The translations under genes and the position numbers were made by a program. This document shows, in pieces, positions 47,206 to 59,265 of a DNA stretch of 64,000 bases; position 1 is the first letter of the stretch; each line of letters starts with the position of its first letter. The stretch lies in the NCBI GenBank assembly GCA_022385755.1, contig MU278349.1, positions 868,001 to 932,000 on the forward strand, written 5' to 3'. The stretch comes from Trametopsis cervina (lineage: Eukaryota > Basidiomycota > Agaricomycetes > Polyporales > Irpicaceae). The notes beneath the pieces are model-generated. The model saw only the letters and a program-made list of their open reading frames with translations. It was not told the origin of the DNA and made no database searches.

Positions 47206-50109
47206 GAGGGGCCGTCAAGTAATTCCATCCACCACGATAAGTGGGAGTGTGCGGTGACAGTTCCGAACAGGTGCGTCGGCGCCGTGGCTCGCTCCTGGTG
47301 GCTCGCTCGGACTCTCGGAGAGTCGGAAAATACGGTCGGACGAGAGGCCGCAAGGAGGAGATGGTCAGAAGTTCTTCACGTCCGCCTGCCGGCTCATCCT
47401 CCATCCTCTTCTTCCTAGATCCGAGAGCACGAGCTCGTATGCACAGACCTCGGGGCGCACCATCCTCCCAGACTGAGACGGAGATGAACACAAGCGAGAG
47501 GGCCAGAAACCATCGCGGAGGGGCTCGTCCTCCCCCTCCCATACTTCCTTCCTTCCGGCCCATTCAAATTCAGGCCCCGAGCCGTGCCCATCCGAGGGGT
47601 GGGTCAAATCCACGCCTTGTACGTACGTACGTACACCCCGCCGTCTCGTAGAGCTCGCGCTGCGATGCCGTGCCGTAACGCACTGCGAACTCGTTATCTG
47701 CGCACGAAGTCGAGCACGGCTGTCTGTCCAAGTGGAGCCCTGTACACACATATCGAATGTTTGGTACGTGTTCAGCGTGCGGGCCGGCGTCCCGTGCGCG
47801 GGACTTTTAGCCTTCGTTGCTGCTTCTTGTCCACTCCCATTCATTCGCAAGGGGAAACGTAAGAACGAGCTGCGGGTGGGAGGTTGCTGTCTGGGGTCGC
47901 CATGGTAAGCAACATGAGTCGCACAATCCGCATGGCATGCATGGCGATCGCACTCAACTGGTGGTATCCTCGACTCGAAGAAGTCCTGCGTTTTCTGCGG
48001 ATGCGCGGAATATGTATGCCCGATACAGACAGGAGAGGTACTCGAGGAAGACGAAAGGATGTTGCAGGGGTACCTGCGCCTGTGACATCCTCCCAGCCAG
48101 CCCGGGTACCAGTTCTACGCATATCGCGCATAACGCGAAACTCGGAGGGCTTTCACACGCGCAGCGGGCGAACCATGGGAAAACACGCCCGCCGATCCCA
48201 TGCGCACCCCTCGCGAAGCCGAAGCCAGAATTTCTGAACAGAGTGCAGAACGTCCCGCACGTGCGCCCCTGTAAGCTAATCACGCACGATCAGTCAAACA
48301 CGAGAGCGCAGAAGTACTGCATCCATACCGAGTCCAGTCTTCGTCTTCTCGCATATCAGCCAGCTATGCCTGTTGCAGTTGCATGTCCTGATCAGTTGAG
48401 AGATAAGGAATGTGGGAGAGCTGGGAGCTGAGCTGTGGGCGGGTGGGATCATCATCATCAATCAGCGGCTTATCACGATACCGTATCCCCATTGCGTCCC
48501 ATCCCATCCCAAACCCAAATACGCAACGTAGGTGCTTTCCGTCGTCGTGTCGTAAACCGCCAGATCGATTCGTTGCAGCGCACCAACCAAACCGCGGTCG
48601 AGCTTCTATGGGATGGGATGGGATGGGCACCACGCGCACGTGTTTTCTGGGTTTTACGTTATGAGCTCTCCACTGGCCGGTCTTCTGCATTCTGCGGGTC
48701 CTGAATTCGGAGTGAGGGAAGGACGCAAGAACGACAGGAAGGAGGGAAGAAGGCGAGGTGAGGTGAAATGCATGCATACAGTAAGGGGGCAACGGCTGGG
48801 TTGGGCGAACGCCGCTTTTTGAGAGCCTCGAGGCGTCGTACGAGAGACGTGCTCGTACGAGATGTACGAGAGAGGCGGCAGAACGTTCGTCCTTCCAAGT
48901 GGTAGCGACGTTTCTGCGTGCGATGCCTCGGACCACGTAAGAGTTGGGATTTGAGTGCGCGGATGACGAAAAGGGTACGAGGTACCTGAGCGACGGGTTT
49001 CGCGCCAGGATTGCAGAAAACCGACGAGACTAGTGTTCCTCCGTCGTACGTACGGAGATGAACGTTGAACCGCTGCTACTCAGCATCTGCTCTGATAATC
49101 CAGTATCAGCACAAACACGAATATGCGCACCGAGCAGACAAAAACAGCAAAACTCACCAAGACGCGAGGGCTCGAGGGTAGCCCTCCCCCTCCCCACCTG
49201 CGTCATCTCTTAAATAAACCGCCGGCAGGTGCGTGTCCCAACGCCAACGCCAACGCTAGCACTGGTATCAGCACTAAGTAGCCCCGTCGTGTCCCCCAGA
49301 TCCGAGTCGACGTCATATGATACAGTACAGCACCGAGCGAACGCATGCACGCGCTAAAAGTGGGGTGAGTGTTTGATCTGCGCGAGGTTATCGATCGTCT
49401 GTGTCTGTGTCTGTATAGTATAGTGCTGGTGTACTGTAGAGCTGGATTGTGCAATCAGCTAGCACCCCCACAGGAAGTGTGACGCAGATCATCCTCGTTT
49501 GAGAATGGTCTGGTCTGGTTTCTGGGGAGCAGCGTCGCTGGATGTAGACGTGTCGATAGATAGTGAGCTGCGCAAGGTCGAGAGCGCGAGTGTATGTGGC
49601 AGCGTCGTCAAGTCTTGTTCGACGCGCCTCGACGCGGTTCATCCTCCACCCGTAGACGTCGACGTGGACGTTGCGTCCACGGTGGCGATAGCCCGCTCCC
49701 GATTTCGCGTTCGCGTTCGCGTTCGCGCAGCACCTATATCCGTACGCACGTCAACGATCAGCCCAAGATGCGCACATAGACCGGGCGTGTCCCAGCCCCA
49801 GCCCCAGACCCGCTCCATCTCCCATCTCCCATCCCATCGCGCATCCCATCGCGATATCTGCGAACATGATCACACTCGCACATTCCCATCAGACCTCCTT
49901 CGCCGTCAGAGGGGCGCACTCACCTAAGCATCGTACTACCACTCGTAAGCATCGTACGCCCCCCGAGCGTAGTCGGACACATCGTGTACGCTTGGCAAGG
50001 CGGGGAGGTGGGCTGACATGAGCGCATGAGATCATGCTGTGCGCGCTGACTCGCTTCCCGTGTAGTGTGAGTAACCCGGGAAACGCGAGTCTGGCCTGGA
50101 CCGAAGCGA

Positions 50110-50140
<31 letters not shown>

Positions 50141-52932
50141 ATTGGGTCCCCTCCCCCTGGTCGTGAGTCCGAGTACGGAGTGTTGGTCTGGACCTGCGAT
50201 CTGCAGCGGCTGGATATAGGGGGCTTGTATGCGTGGCGCGTTATCGTCGTCCATGCTATTCTTGTCGTCGTCGCAGATCACGACCGAGGCGCTGCGTGGG
50301 CCTGGAGGCGAGGTGTGCGATGCGATGAACTGACTGCGGCGCACGTATTGTAGTCGAGCCTGGTGCGCTAGCGATAACGAGGCCGGAGATGATTCGCGTG
50401 GCGTTGAGAATACTCAACCAATGGGTGTGGGCACGCGCAGTAACGGCCGCGACCGTTTGTGTGGTTCTAGTCTGGAAGAAGTTGGCAGCAGTAGTTGCAC
50501 ATCGCGCGCATACAACCACTAGCAGCAGCGAATGAAAACGAAAAAAAAGGTGAGTGAACACTCATCATAGACAAAAGCGAAAAGAGAAACATACCTTGTT
50601 CGACGCACGTCTGAACGTCACATATATACGATACGTACGTACGCGTGCCACCCTGAGCGTCCATCCACTACAAATTCGAGCTGAAGTCGAAGGACGTCAT
50701 GCAGCACTGACGTCGATATCGCACGCACGTCTCCCGCGCTGAGTCCAGCCCTCGGGCCTGTGTCTGTTTCTGTTTGAACTTTGGTGGTTTAGGCTTTTCG
50801 TGATGGGCCAGGCGGGAGGAGACGTAGGACTCGTAGTACTGTACTGTATAACTGTACCACAGCCGGAATGAACCCTGGCCCAGACTCGTGTGTGTGTATG
50901 CGGTAACTTGAGAAAGAGAGGGTGCGTTTAGGCTTTCCGTGATTTCTGGATTTTGCCACCCGACCTCGCAGCACCGCTGACATTGGGAGCAAGCCTGTTT
51001 CACGCTAAACGGTAAACACAAACTCTCATGTTTTAGACACCAAAAGTAATCACACACTCACCACGGTTAACCTTCCTCGTCGCTCCTCCTTTTCTGACTT
51101 GTGCTCGCGTGCAGAGCAGAGCTCGGAGATGCGCACCAAACGGCGTCCGTCCCACGCGCAAAGAAGCACGGACGTCGGACGTAGGCACGCCGCTCACACC
51201 GCTCGCCGCCCCCTCCGCTCACGCCGCCCCCTCCCCAACACACGCCGCTCGATCACCACCATCACATCCACTAACCACCCCAGTTTACGCCACCGCTCCT
51301 ATCCCCAACCTACCAGCACAGTATCTGCGAGATACAGTACAACCCGCGTGAGACCCCGCCCACACGTCAACGGCACACGATCGCCGCTTCCCCTTCCAAC
51401 CCCCTCCTCCTTCTTCTTCTAACCCCCTTCTTCTCCTGTACAGTAGCTTCCAGTGCGTCCGAGTAGCACTTATCACTGTATCACTGGCGATAGAATGGGA
51501 TGTCAATGTATCACTCGAACCCGAAGCACCGAATTCGAAGCACTCACGTACACACCGCACAGCCCACACGGGAGTTGTTGCTTGCGGCGCAGTCCACCCT
51601 TTCCCTATGTTTCCGTTCCCCATGACATTGACATGTGGGTGGGTGGACATACGGAAGAGAACATACCTCCGGAAGAGACGCACGCCCGTATCCAGCGAAG
51701 GTCGCTGAATGGAGCAAGGTGAATGGATGGAATGAATCGAATGTATGCCCGCTTCCCACGGCGCCGGCTTCGCTCGCTGATCATCGCGTCCAAACTCTCT
51801 CCGCCCTGGGATGGGCCCGTCACGCAAGCTTACAGCACTGCACAGCACTCCAATGGACTTGGGTTGATTTGAATGGGCATTCTGCGCGGGGAGACCACGA
51901 GTAAGAGTATGCTTAACAGGCGAGTGTACTATAAGGTGACTATGCTATCTTCATGGGAGTTGAGAAACAGAGGGGTGGGGGGATGCTGAACATATGGTTG
52001 GGATCGAGCCACTACTATACAATTGCAATTGCACTACAACGAAAAGGAAAATCGTAAACACCGCGTGAGAGAGGAGAACGGAAAAAAGAGGTAAGACCGA
52101 AGACGGAAGAATGCGAAAAGAGAATGAGACGGGTTGCCAGAAACCGATAGATACTCGTCGAGCCCAGAGAAAAAGAATGAGGAAAGAAAAAATGACATGA
52201 CATGACAGAAGCTAAAATTGGACACATCAAGGATGACGCCCAATCAGGATGCGATGCGATGAGGGGTGGCGAACAGAACAGAGTCCGTATGGATACAGGC
52301 GGAGTGCGGGTGCGAAGGGAGGAATGCGACAAGTGTTTGTGTGTTGGGTGTGTTTTGGGAATCGCCCTAGGCGGGACCGAAGAATGCGGTATACGACATT
52401 GGCGGGTACACAGACCAGCGATCGTATGGTGCGGATAACTGGTGTATGGTATGGTATGGTGTATGGTGTCTTTGATTGAGGGATGAGGGGAAGGGGGAGC
52501 AGGTGAGCGAGGCTCCTATCCCCACAGGGGGCAGCCGCGATATGTGCGGAACCAGGCGCGATCGAATAGATGGGATTGGTACACACCCAACAGCCGCCTC
52601 CGCGAGCGAGCCTATGCCTATTCATCTAACCCCATCTCGTCTGTGTCTGACTCTCCCGATAAGAAAAACGCCAAGAGGGAAGATCGGCTGAACGTATGCG
52701 ACCGTCGGATGTTTCCTTTGACGTGTGGGAGGGTGCGGGTATGCCGCTTGTCGACGAGAGAAGGTGCGTGAGCTTCTGAGGGGTGTAGGGGCGGCTGCGG
52801 TATGGCAGGCAGGCGAACGTCTGCACCGAGAGAGGGGTAGTGGCACGATATGCGCGCGTCTCAGCGTTCAAACGATGAGGGTGGTGGTACAGCAACCAGC
52901 GAGTGGATGGACGGATGGGCGGTGCGATCAGG
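47206..52932. other. Gene-poor stretch rich in short tandem repeats
   Basis: 5.7 kb with many overlapping open frames on both strands, none with recognisable domains, so they look like by-products of GC-rich sequence. Short tandem repeats are frequent: GTAC units near 47620, GGGAT units near 48607-48628 (and ATCCC on the same strand near 48490-48515), GCCAAC units near 49235, TTCGCG units near 49705-49730, CGTG units at 50111-50140 and TATGG units near 52443-52470. A 20-bp near-repeat around TTTAGGCTTTTCGTGAT occurs at about 50788 and 50931. No tRNA or rRNA was seen. Confidence 0.6.
50111..50140 (+). repeat. Tetranucleotide microsatellite (CGTG)n
   Basis: Thirty bases of perfect CGTG units in the gene-poor segment. 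Confidence 0.95.
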
Positions 52933-53499
52933 TCACGATTTGACGGGTGCTGCAGCGTGGAAGACAATAAACTCCACGTTCAGCACGCCTGGAGTGACAA
53001 AGGCGCACCTCTGGGCGGACGGCAGCAGACGGTGTTGGTCTGCCGCTGCTGGCATCATCATCATCTGTGGGGGCGCCTGTTTGTGCGTCGGCTTGGCGTA
53101 GGGCGGGAGCGGAGGCGGCGGGGAGGTGTAGCGCGGTTCTGGTGGGGGCGCGCGACGGGCTGAGCGGTTCTGTTTTTGGTCGTGCGCTGATGAGGAGGAG
53201 AGCGCAGAGGACGATGAGGGGGATGTAGAAGGTGAGTTGGATGAGGTGGAGGAGTTGGTGGAAGAGGAAGGGTTGGAGGTGGATGTGGTGGAGGAGGTCC
53301 CGAACTCGTTGTTGTCTATCCAGAAGGGGCGCGGAGAGGCGCTGGGGTTGTGTGGGCTCGTGAGTTTGTCGAGCAGCGGGGACCCGACGAGACGTGGTGG
53401 GATGGGCGGGTCCTCGGGGTGCGTGGGCAATTGGAGACGGGTGTTCCTGCGCGGGAATGGGGGAGGCGCAGGCAGGGGGGATGCAGTGCCAGTAGCCAT
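52933..53499 (-). CDS. Ser/Pro-rich protein of 188 aa, unknown function
   Basis: One uninterrupted frame opens at an ATG in good context (ACGATGGC). A minus-strand TATATAA at 53680-53686 lies about 185 bp upstream. The product begins with a proline/arginine-rich segment containing SPLLDKLTSP and RPFWIDNNEFG, then a long run of Ser/Thr/Asn and an Ala/Pro/Met region, and ends FVTPGVLNVEFIVFHAAAP. It is mostly low complexity and probably disordered; the non-repetitive ends look most like conserved sequence. A longer open frame (556 aa) overlaps on the same strand but lacks such support. Isolated genes with wide flanks are often regulatory, but I see no DNA-binding or other domain. Confidence 0.45.
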   Translation of the reverse strand: MATGTASPLPAPPPFPRRNTRLQLPTHPEDPPIPPRLVGSPLLDKLTSPHNPSASPRPFWIDNNEFGTSSTTSTSNPSSSTNSSTSSNSPSTSPSSSSALSSSSAHDQKQNRSARRAPPPEPRYTSPPPPLPPYAKPTHKQAPPQMMMMPAAADQHRLLPSAQRCAFVTPGVLNVEFIVFHAAAPVKS

Positions 53500-53679
53500 C
53501 GTATCGTATCGTGTCCTTTCTTCTTCTCTCTAACCTAACTGCTGCGGGTTGCGATGGGTGTGCGGGATGTAGCAGAGGCAGCGATAAGCACGAGGACTTT
53601 AGTAGTGTCCTTTGGGCGTAGTGGAGCAGCGGTGGAGGGCAGGGCAGGGCAGGGGGGGCGGTGGAGAGCAGGGTGGCAC

Positions 53680-53686
53680 TTATATA
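53680..53686 (-). promoter_or_regulatory. TATA box upstream of the 188-aa gene
   Basis: TATATAA on the minus strand, flanked by GC-rich sequence, about 180 bp before the start codon of the Ser/Pro-rich protein. Confidence 0.55.
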
Positions 53687-53689
53687 GCG

Positions 53690-56600
53690 TGGGTGGGGGA
53701 TCGCATCGAAAACGAAGAGGACATAAACAGACAGACAGGACGGCGGCTTCTTTCGAGGGTCCCCATCAATCTGCTGTCTCGTCTCTGTGCAAATTGTGTT
53801 GTTGCCCGCACACGGCGAGCTCCTGCCTTTCCCGGCATAGAAGCCTATCGCCAGATTCCGCTCTCTGATCACCCGCCCGATTCGCATCTGCACACCGCGA
53901 TCGCGTCCGTCCTGGTTCTGCTGCTCTTCCTGTCTTGTCTTGTTCTTGTCCAGGACAGACCGCGCCCGCGCGGAATTTCGAAACCAGCTGGCTTCTGCGA
54001 ACCGCTCGCCCCTCGTATCCCCCCTCGCCTCGATGGCTCGCTCACAGACCGACCGTGTCTCGCCGTGCTTACGATCGCCTGAACGCACAGGAGGCTCGGC
54101 TGCGGCTGTCTGTCTGTCTGGGCGGGCAGAGCATTGGCAGCGCAGCATCCCATCGGTCGGCTGGCTGCGGGTCGGGTGTGTCTCAGTGTGCAAAGTCTGG
54201 TGACTGTGACTCGAGCCGACGGCTTCTGGGTGATCCACTCCCGTCGCAGCGGATGCAAAAGCGCAGGGGCGTTCAGCGATCGCCTCCCCCTTCAGCCTTT
54301 CCTGTGCAATCCCGCGCCTAAACGGTTCTGTGTGTGCCGCAGACCGCTCCACTACGCCTGTGTCACGGCCTTTACGAGGGTTTACAGGAATGGGATTGCT
54401 AGCCCGTTCCGTGTCGCCCGTCGAGTTTTGACACGGAAGAGACAAAGAGGAAGAGAAGACGAAAAAAAATAGATTGTTGGATCGGACGGGACGGCTGCTG
54501 GTGCTGTTGACTGGGCGCGCCTCGCACGTGTGAGTGTGCGAGGGCGGATAGTTGGAAACGCGGAAATCTGGCTGCGGCGTTTTCGTTTTCGTTCTCAATG
54601 TTCGCTGTCCGTGTTCGCTGCATGCAATCTATCGATGGAGTGCTGCATTAGAAGCCGGCGCGATTACTTGTGCGATGTCAACCGCACATACAACCGACCG
54701 CACCCTCGTTCATGCACTCAATTACAACTAAATTGCACGATTGATATGTGATTCCTCGATGCAGATGCAGATGTGGTTGCACCGCCCTCACGTCCGTCCG
54801 CAGCACCCCGAAAACCAAATCCGAATCGCTCACTCCGAATTCCTCACACAAAACACAACACACATCCCCTCAAACCACGCGCGCACTTCCCACACAACCG
54901 CGCTCGGCGTGCCTCGGACAGTTCAGTCGAGTAACGACAGTTCAGTCATGAAAATGAAAAACACAACACAACGCTAGCCGCCCGCGCGGGGGTCTCACCT
55001 GCGTCCAGAGAAGCCCGCTCTCTCTGAATCATCGTCCGACCCAGGGCGGGGATTCGGCGGCCTCCAACGAACGCGTACCTCGACGGCGATGGCGAGGTTC
55101 TGTGCTGGAAACACCAAATACCAAAGCCCCTGTGCATCTGTCTAGGTTACATACAGTACTTAGCGTACTTGGCGGCTTAAGTTATTGTACTAAGTAGAAG
55201 CACGTGTCTGGGCAGAATTCTGCGGCAGCCACGAAAAAACAAGCGTTGGCGCTCACAGCCGCGGCATTCGCTCTCCTCGGCTCGCGTTTGTCGGTCGGTC
55301 GGTCGGTCGTCCTCGCAGCACACCCTGAGACTCCCGATCGTCTTGACTTCCGGCAAACCAGCGTTTCGTATTTCTGCGGTCTTCTTCGCCTCGCCCTGTG
55401 CGTTCCTTAGACCTAGCGTCGCTCCGACGGACGCATACAGCCGAGCGTGCGCTTTGTTTTTTCGAGTCGGGAATGCTGGATTTCTGGCTTTGTGTGAAGG
55501 TCATTATCGGGACGCTGACGCTGACGCTGGGGATGCTGCAGTGTTTGCAGTACAGAGCTATGAGCTGAACCACTCGTCACCTCGCGGCCCCGTACTGCAC
55601 ATATGGCGTTCGATATTCGTCGCGGGTCTCAGTCTTTTCAGGTACCGCACTCTCTACTAGTCGCGCTATTTCTCACGCTCGCCCTTGCGCGAAATAACAC
55701 GTCGATTGCGAAGTTCGGTCACGGAGATGCACCATCCACGATTCACAGACGTGGTATCTTCCGCGGACGGCGACGTGGTACTGGATCGCTGGAGCATCTT
55801 CGCCGCTCGAAGACAGTTCGTTCGCATCCCGTGGTGAGAGATCTGTCTCCATACGTGCTACGATAATTATAGACGACACTCATTTAACATCTCCAAACGC
55901 AATACAAGCCACAGATAGTCAAGCCCTCCTCACGAGCTCCAACGCCCCAAATCTCGTGACCGCGCCATCATTAAACTAAGTAAGTACACCAGCACATTGC
56001 AATTCACAACATCATACACTTTCCATACAGAAACACAGTGACGCACGCCCACGTCATCACACGTTTCATCCACCCACTCTCCTCTCCTCCTCTCCCATCT
56101 GCGTACGAACATGCGTGATGGCGCGTTGCGATGGAGGTACGCTACGCAACCTCAAACAACCACTGCACCCGCCCATCCCCATTTCAGGCTCATATATCCC
56201 GTTAGTTTATCATCGGCGGCGTGAACCACGCCTATCTCGAGCCACGTCTATCTTGGGCTATCTCAATCCGCCCCACTCCGCCACCCGCACACCCGACGCG
56301 TGATGTGATGTGATGTGTAAGGAGAACGTGCTGTTGTGGGTCCTGGGCGTGGCTAATTTGTTGTTTCTAAGGTGTGTCCCGTGACGTTTGTGCGTGGATG
56401 ACCAAGAGCGAGGTGGTCGGGATACACCACTCTGATACACCGTCCTGGCGGGAGCGCGACTCGGACTCGTGATTGCGATCGGTGGCTCTGTTGTCAACCG
56501 GCGGGTTCGTGACCGCAATCGTACAAGCACACGACGCTCAATGTTCAACGTCCAGGACCCGACGAGGTGAATGAGTTGTACTTTTCGTCGTTCATGAACG

Positions 56601-59265
56601 CGACTCATTCCAGCATCATTTTTTCAGCAAAAGAAAAAGAACAGAAAAAACACGATCGCGTTCCTCCCCCATCCCGTCCACAAAAATACCCCCGGCGGCG
56701 CAACGTCGCTCAATCGCCCGCCCTCCATCGAGCATCAATACATAGGGCAAAACACTTCCCGTTCTCCGCTCTTCACGGGATGACAACGCGACCCGCTCAC
56801 CCGCTCGCCTGCACGTGCACCAGGACACGCTACACACCCTGCGTGACTAATCGAACCGACGCATCGTAAGCAGTATGCGTGGATTATCCCGTCCAACCGC
56901 TGATGTTTCTGTCTCTTAGATTTGACTTAGGAGGTGGCGACACGACCGCCGGCGCGTTTGCACAGCACGACGCGGGAGTCCAGTCCAGACTGGCATGAAA
57001 CGGAGGTTCGATGCTGCGGCGCGTTCAGCGCCTTACTATAACAGTCTGGCTAGCTCTGGATGGACACGTACAGACAGAACGCCTATCACCGACGCATGCA
57101 TGCGCAGCTTTCACGTGCGGCGCGCGCATTGCACTAATCACGTCGGCGGAGAAGGAGATGGAGAACCACCACAGTCGGATTCGAGCTGATACGATACGAA
57201 AGCCCAGGCGGACGACGATCACACCGACTTAACGAGTTGAGTGTCTATGCGCACCTCGCATCTTCCGTGTCCGGAAATGTGCACGAACCCCGCTTACGCT
57301 TCGTATCTAGCAGTTTTCTAGGATAGGTACGAAATGAGCTCGTCCAGCTCAAACACGACGATCGTCACTCTCCGTCATCAACGCAACGCACTAGATGCTT
57401 TGCAGAGCCCATCGCACTGGCGGCATCTCCGCCCAGACCCTCGGCGGACAGCAATCACGCTCCTAACGAACCCCCTGCGCACCGACGCGCCAGGTCACCA
57501 AGAACCAAGAGCGCCGCGCCCCTTCTAGCCTCGCTCTGCAGCCAGACCCGTCTGTTATGATTATGATCGGTACCTAGCTAGCGAGCTAGCGTGCTCGGCA
57601 CTTACGAGGAACCAAGCCTCGGTGTGCCCATGGCGAGCCGTCTCGTGGACGCAAATCACCTGACCGGTGCAAGCCACCTCGTTTCATTGGTGGATGGGAG
57701 AGGACGTCCGTGGTTCGGGGTCAGGGCCAGGGCCTCCTTGGATAGATGCAACCCGAAGAGAAACAGCGAAGCACGAGAAGGACACGGGCTCTGCCCACCT
57801 GGGTACTCTTCGCGAGGTATGTTTATGGTTTTCTGTGGAACTTTGACAGCGAAGTACAGCAAGGGCATCACATCGCATCGCTCGAACACCGCACCCTCTC
57901 TTCGACGGTTCTCGAATCCAGATCCAAGTAGAACGCCGCGCGCAGTTGCATCGGACACTGCAACGGTACCCACCCACATATCGATTATGGTATCGTATCT
58001 GGTATCCAACAACGACAGCGTTGGCAGGTATGTCAGCCACCGACCAACCAACCAGGTTCGATTTCCAGAGATGCGCGTGCTGATGTTCCAGCCCCTGCCC
58101 TGTAGAAAAACGCGATACCGCACGCCTCGCGATTTCTGATGCGGGCTCAGAGACTCGCGTTCTTCGAGTCTCGACCATGCCACTCGAGACCCCTGCCAGA
58201 TCGGGCGTGCGCCGCTCATTGCTCGCCCTATCTCATCTCAGCCCTGGGGGGCCAGATCCTCATTCTCGAACGCTGCGCTCGTCGCTATCACCACTCACAC
58301 CCATCCTACCACCTGGCCCGACGCGATTGGACAGCTCCCCGTCATTTAAGCACAACTCGCTGAACCTTTTCGAACAGCCTCAGACTCAGGCTCTACAGTA
58401 ATCCGACGAACTGAATGGAATGGGACAAAACGGCGTCGGGCGTCAGGCGTCTCAGAGCCCAGAATGCGAAGAACTCGTGGCCGCCGCGAGGATCTGCCTG
58501 AACCTGCTCGCCCCTGCGCAGCGCAAAGGCAAAGACAAAGACAAAGAGACCGGCACATCACACGCGTTCCAGAACACCGCACAGGCTCCTTGGGGATCCC
58601 TATCTCCGAGGGTGAGGCTGGCAGCGCCACGAGGACGAGGAAAGTGTAAGATGTGGCCTGGTTACTGTGCACGCGCAGGCGCCCATCCAGGGCTGACTGC
58701 TTAGATGGATAGATGGAAATCCTGGAAATCGATGGAAGAGTTGCGATTATTGGATGCGCGTGGGAGGAAGGAAGGGAGGCTGACAAGGTTACGCCCCTCG
58801 CCGGGGTACAGGATTGTAAAGCAGGACATGCGCGGAGGTCTCGCGTGGGCTGAAGAGGAGGCTGACCGAAGTCAGCCCTGCCTGCCAATGTCCGCGTCCG
58901 GCCTTCCTTGCGCCCCTCCCCTTCTTGTTTTGTCTTGCCTTGCGCTCGTCAACCGAGTATGTCAGCCGCGCGAGTGGCTGGCAGGGCTGCTGGGGATAAG
59001 ATAACCTTTCCGCGACATTGGCAGACAGGCAGTCCATCTTCTCGATCTTTCCTCCCTCGCACAAATTTGCAGGCGATTTGTCTTTGCTTTGTTTTTCTTC
59101 TCTTTCCTTTCTCTTTCTTTCTTTCCTTTACTTTCTTTCAGGCCCTGGCGGTTTCAAACGTTGATCGCTTTTCGTCGCACATCTCCCCGCTTCACAGACG
59201 CCCACCCACCCCGGTCCCACAACACAACATCACGTTGGTCATTTCCGGCGTACTTACACCTCGGC
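53690..59265. other. Gene-poor stretch upstream of the chitinase
   Basis: 5.6 kb with no recognised gene. It continues the pattern of short tandem repeats (for example GGTC units near 55290-55310 and GACA units near 53730). Just before the chitinase, bases about 59085-59145 form a long C/T tract, as in fungal leaders. Open frames here are short, overlap on both strands and carry no motif I know. Confidence 0.55.

Noticed and set aside
50111..50140. CGTG repeat as a CRISPR-like or telomeric array
   Set aside because: The unit is four bases, without spacers, and does not match fungal telomere repeats; it is an ordinary microsatellite.
52928..54598. 556-codon open frame on the minus strand
   Set aside because: It overlaps the TATA-driven 188-aa frame, has no recognisable domain, and its residues (many Arg, His, Pro, Cys mixed without pattern) look like GC-rich noise.
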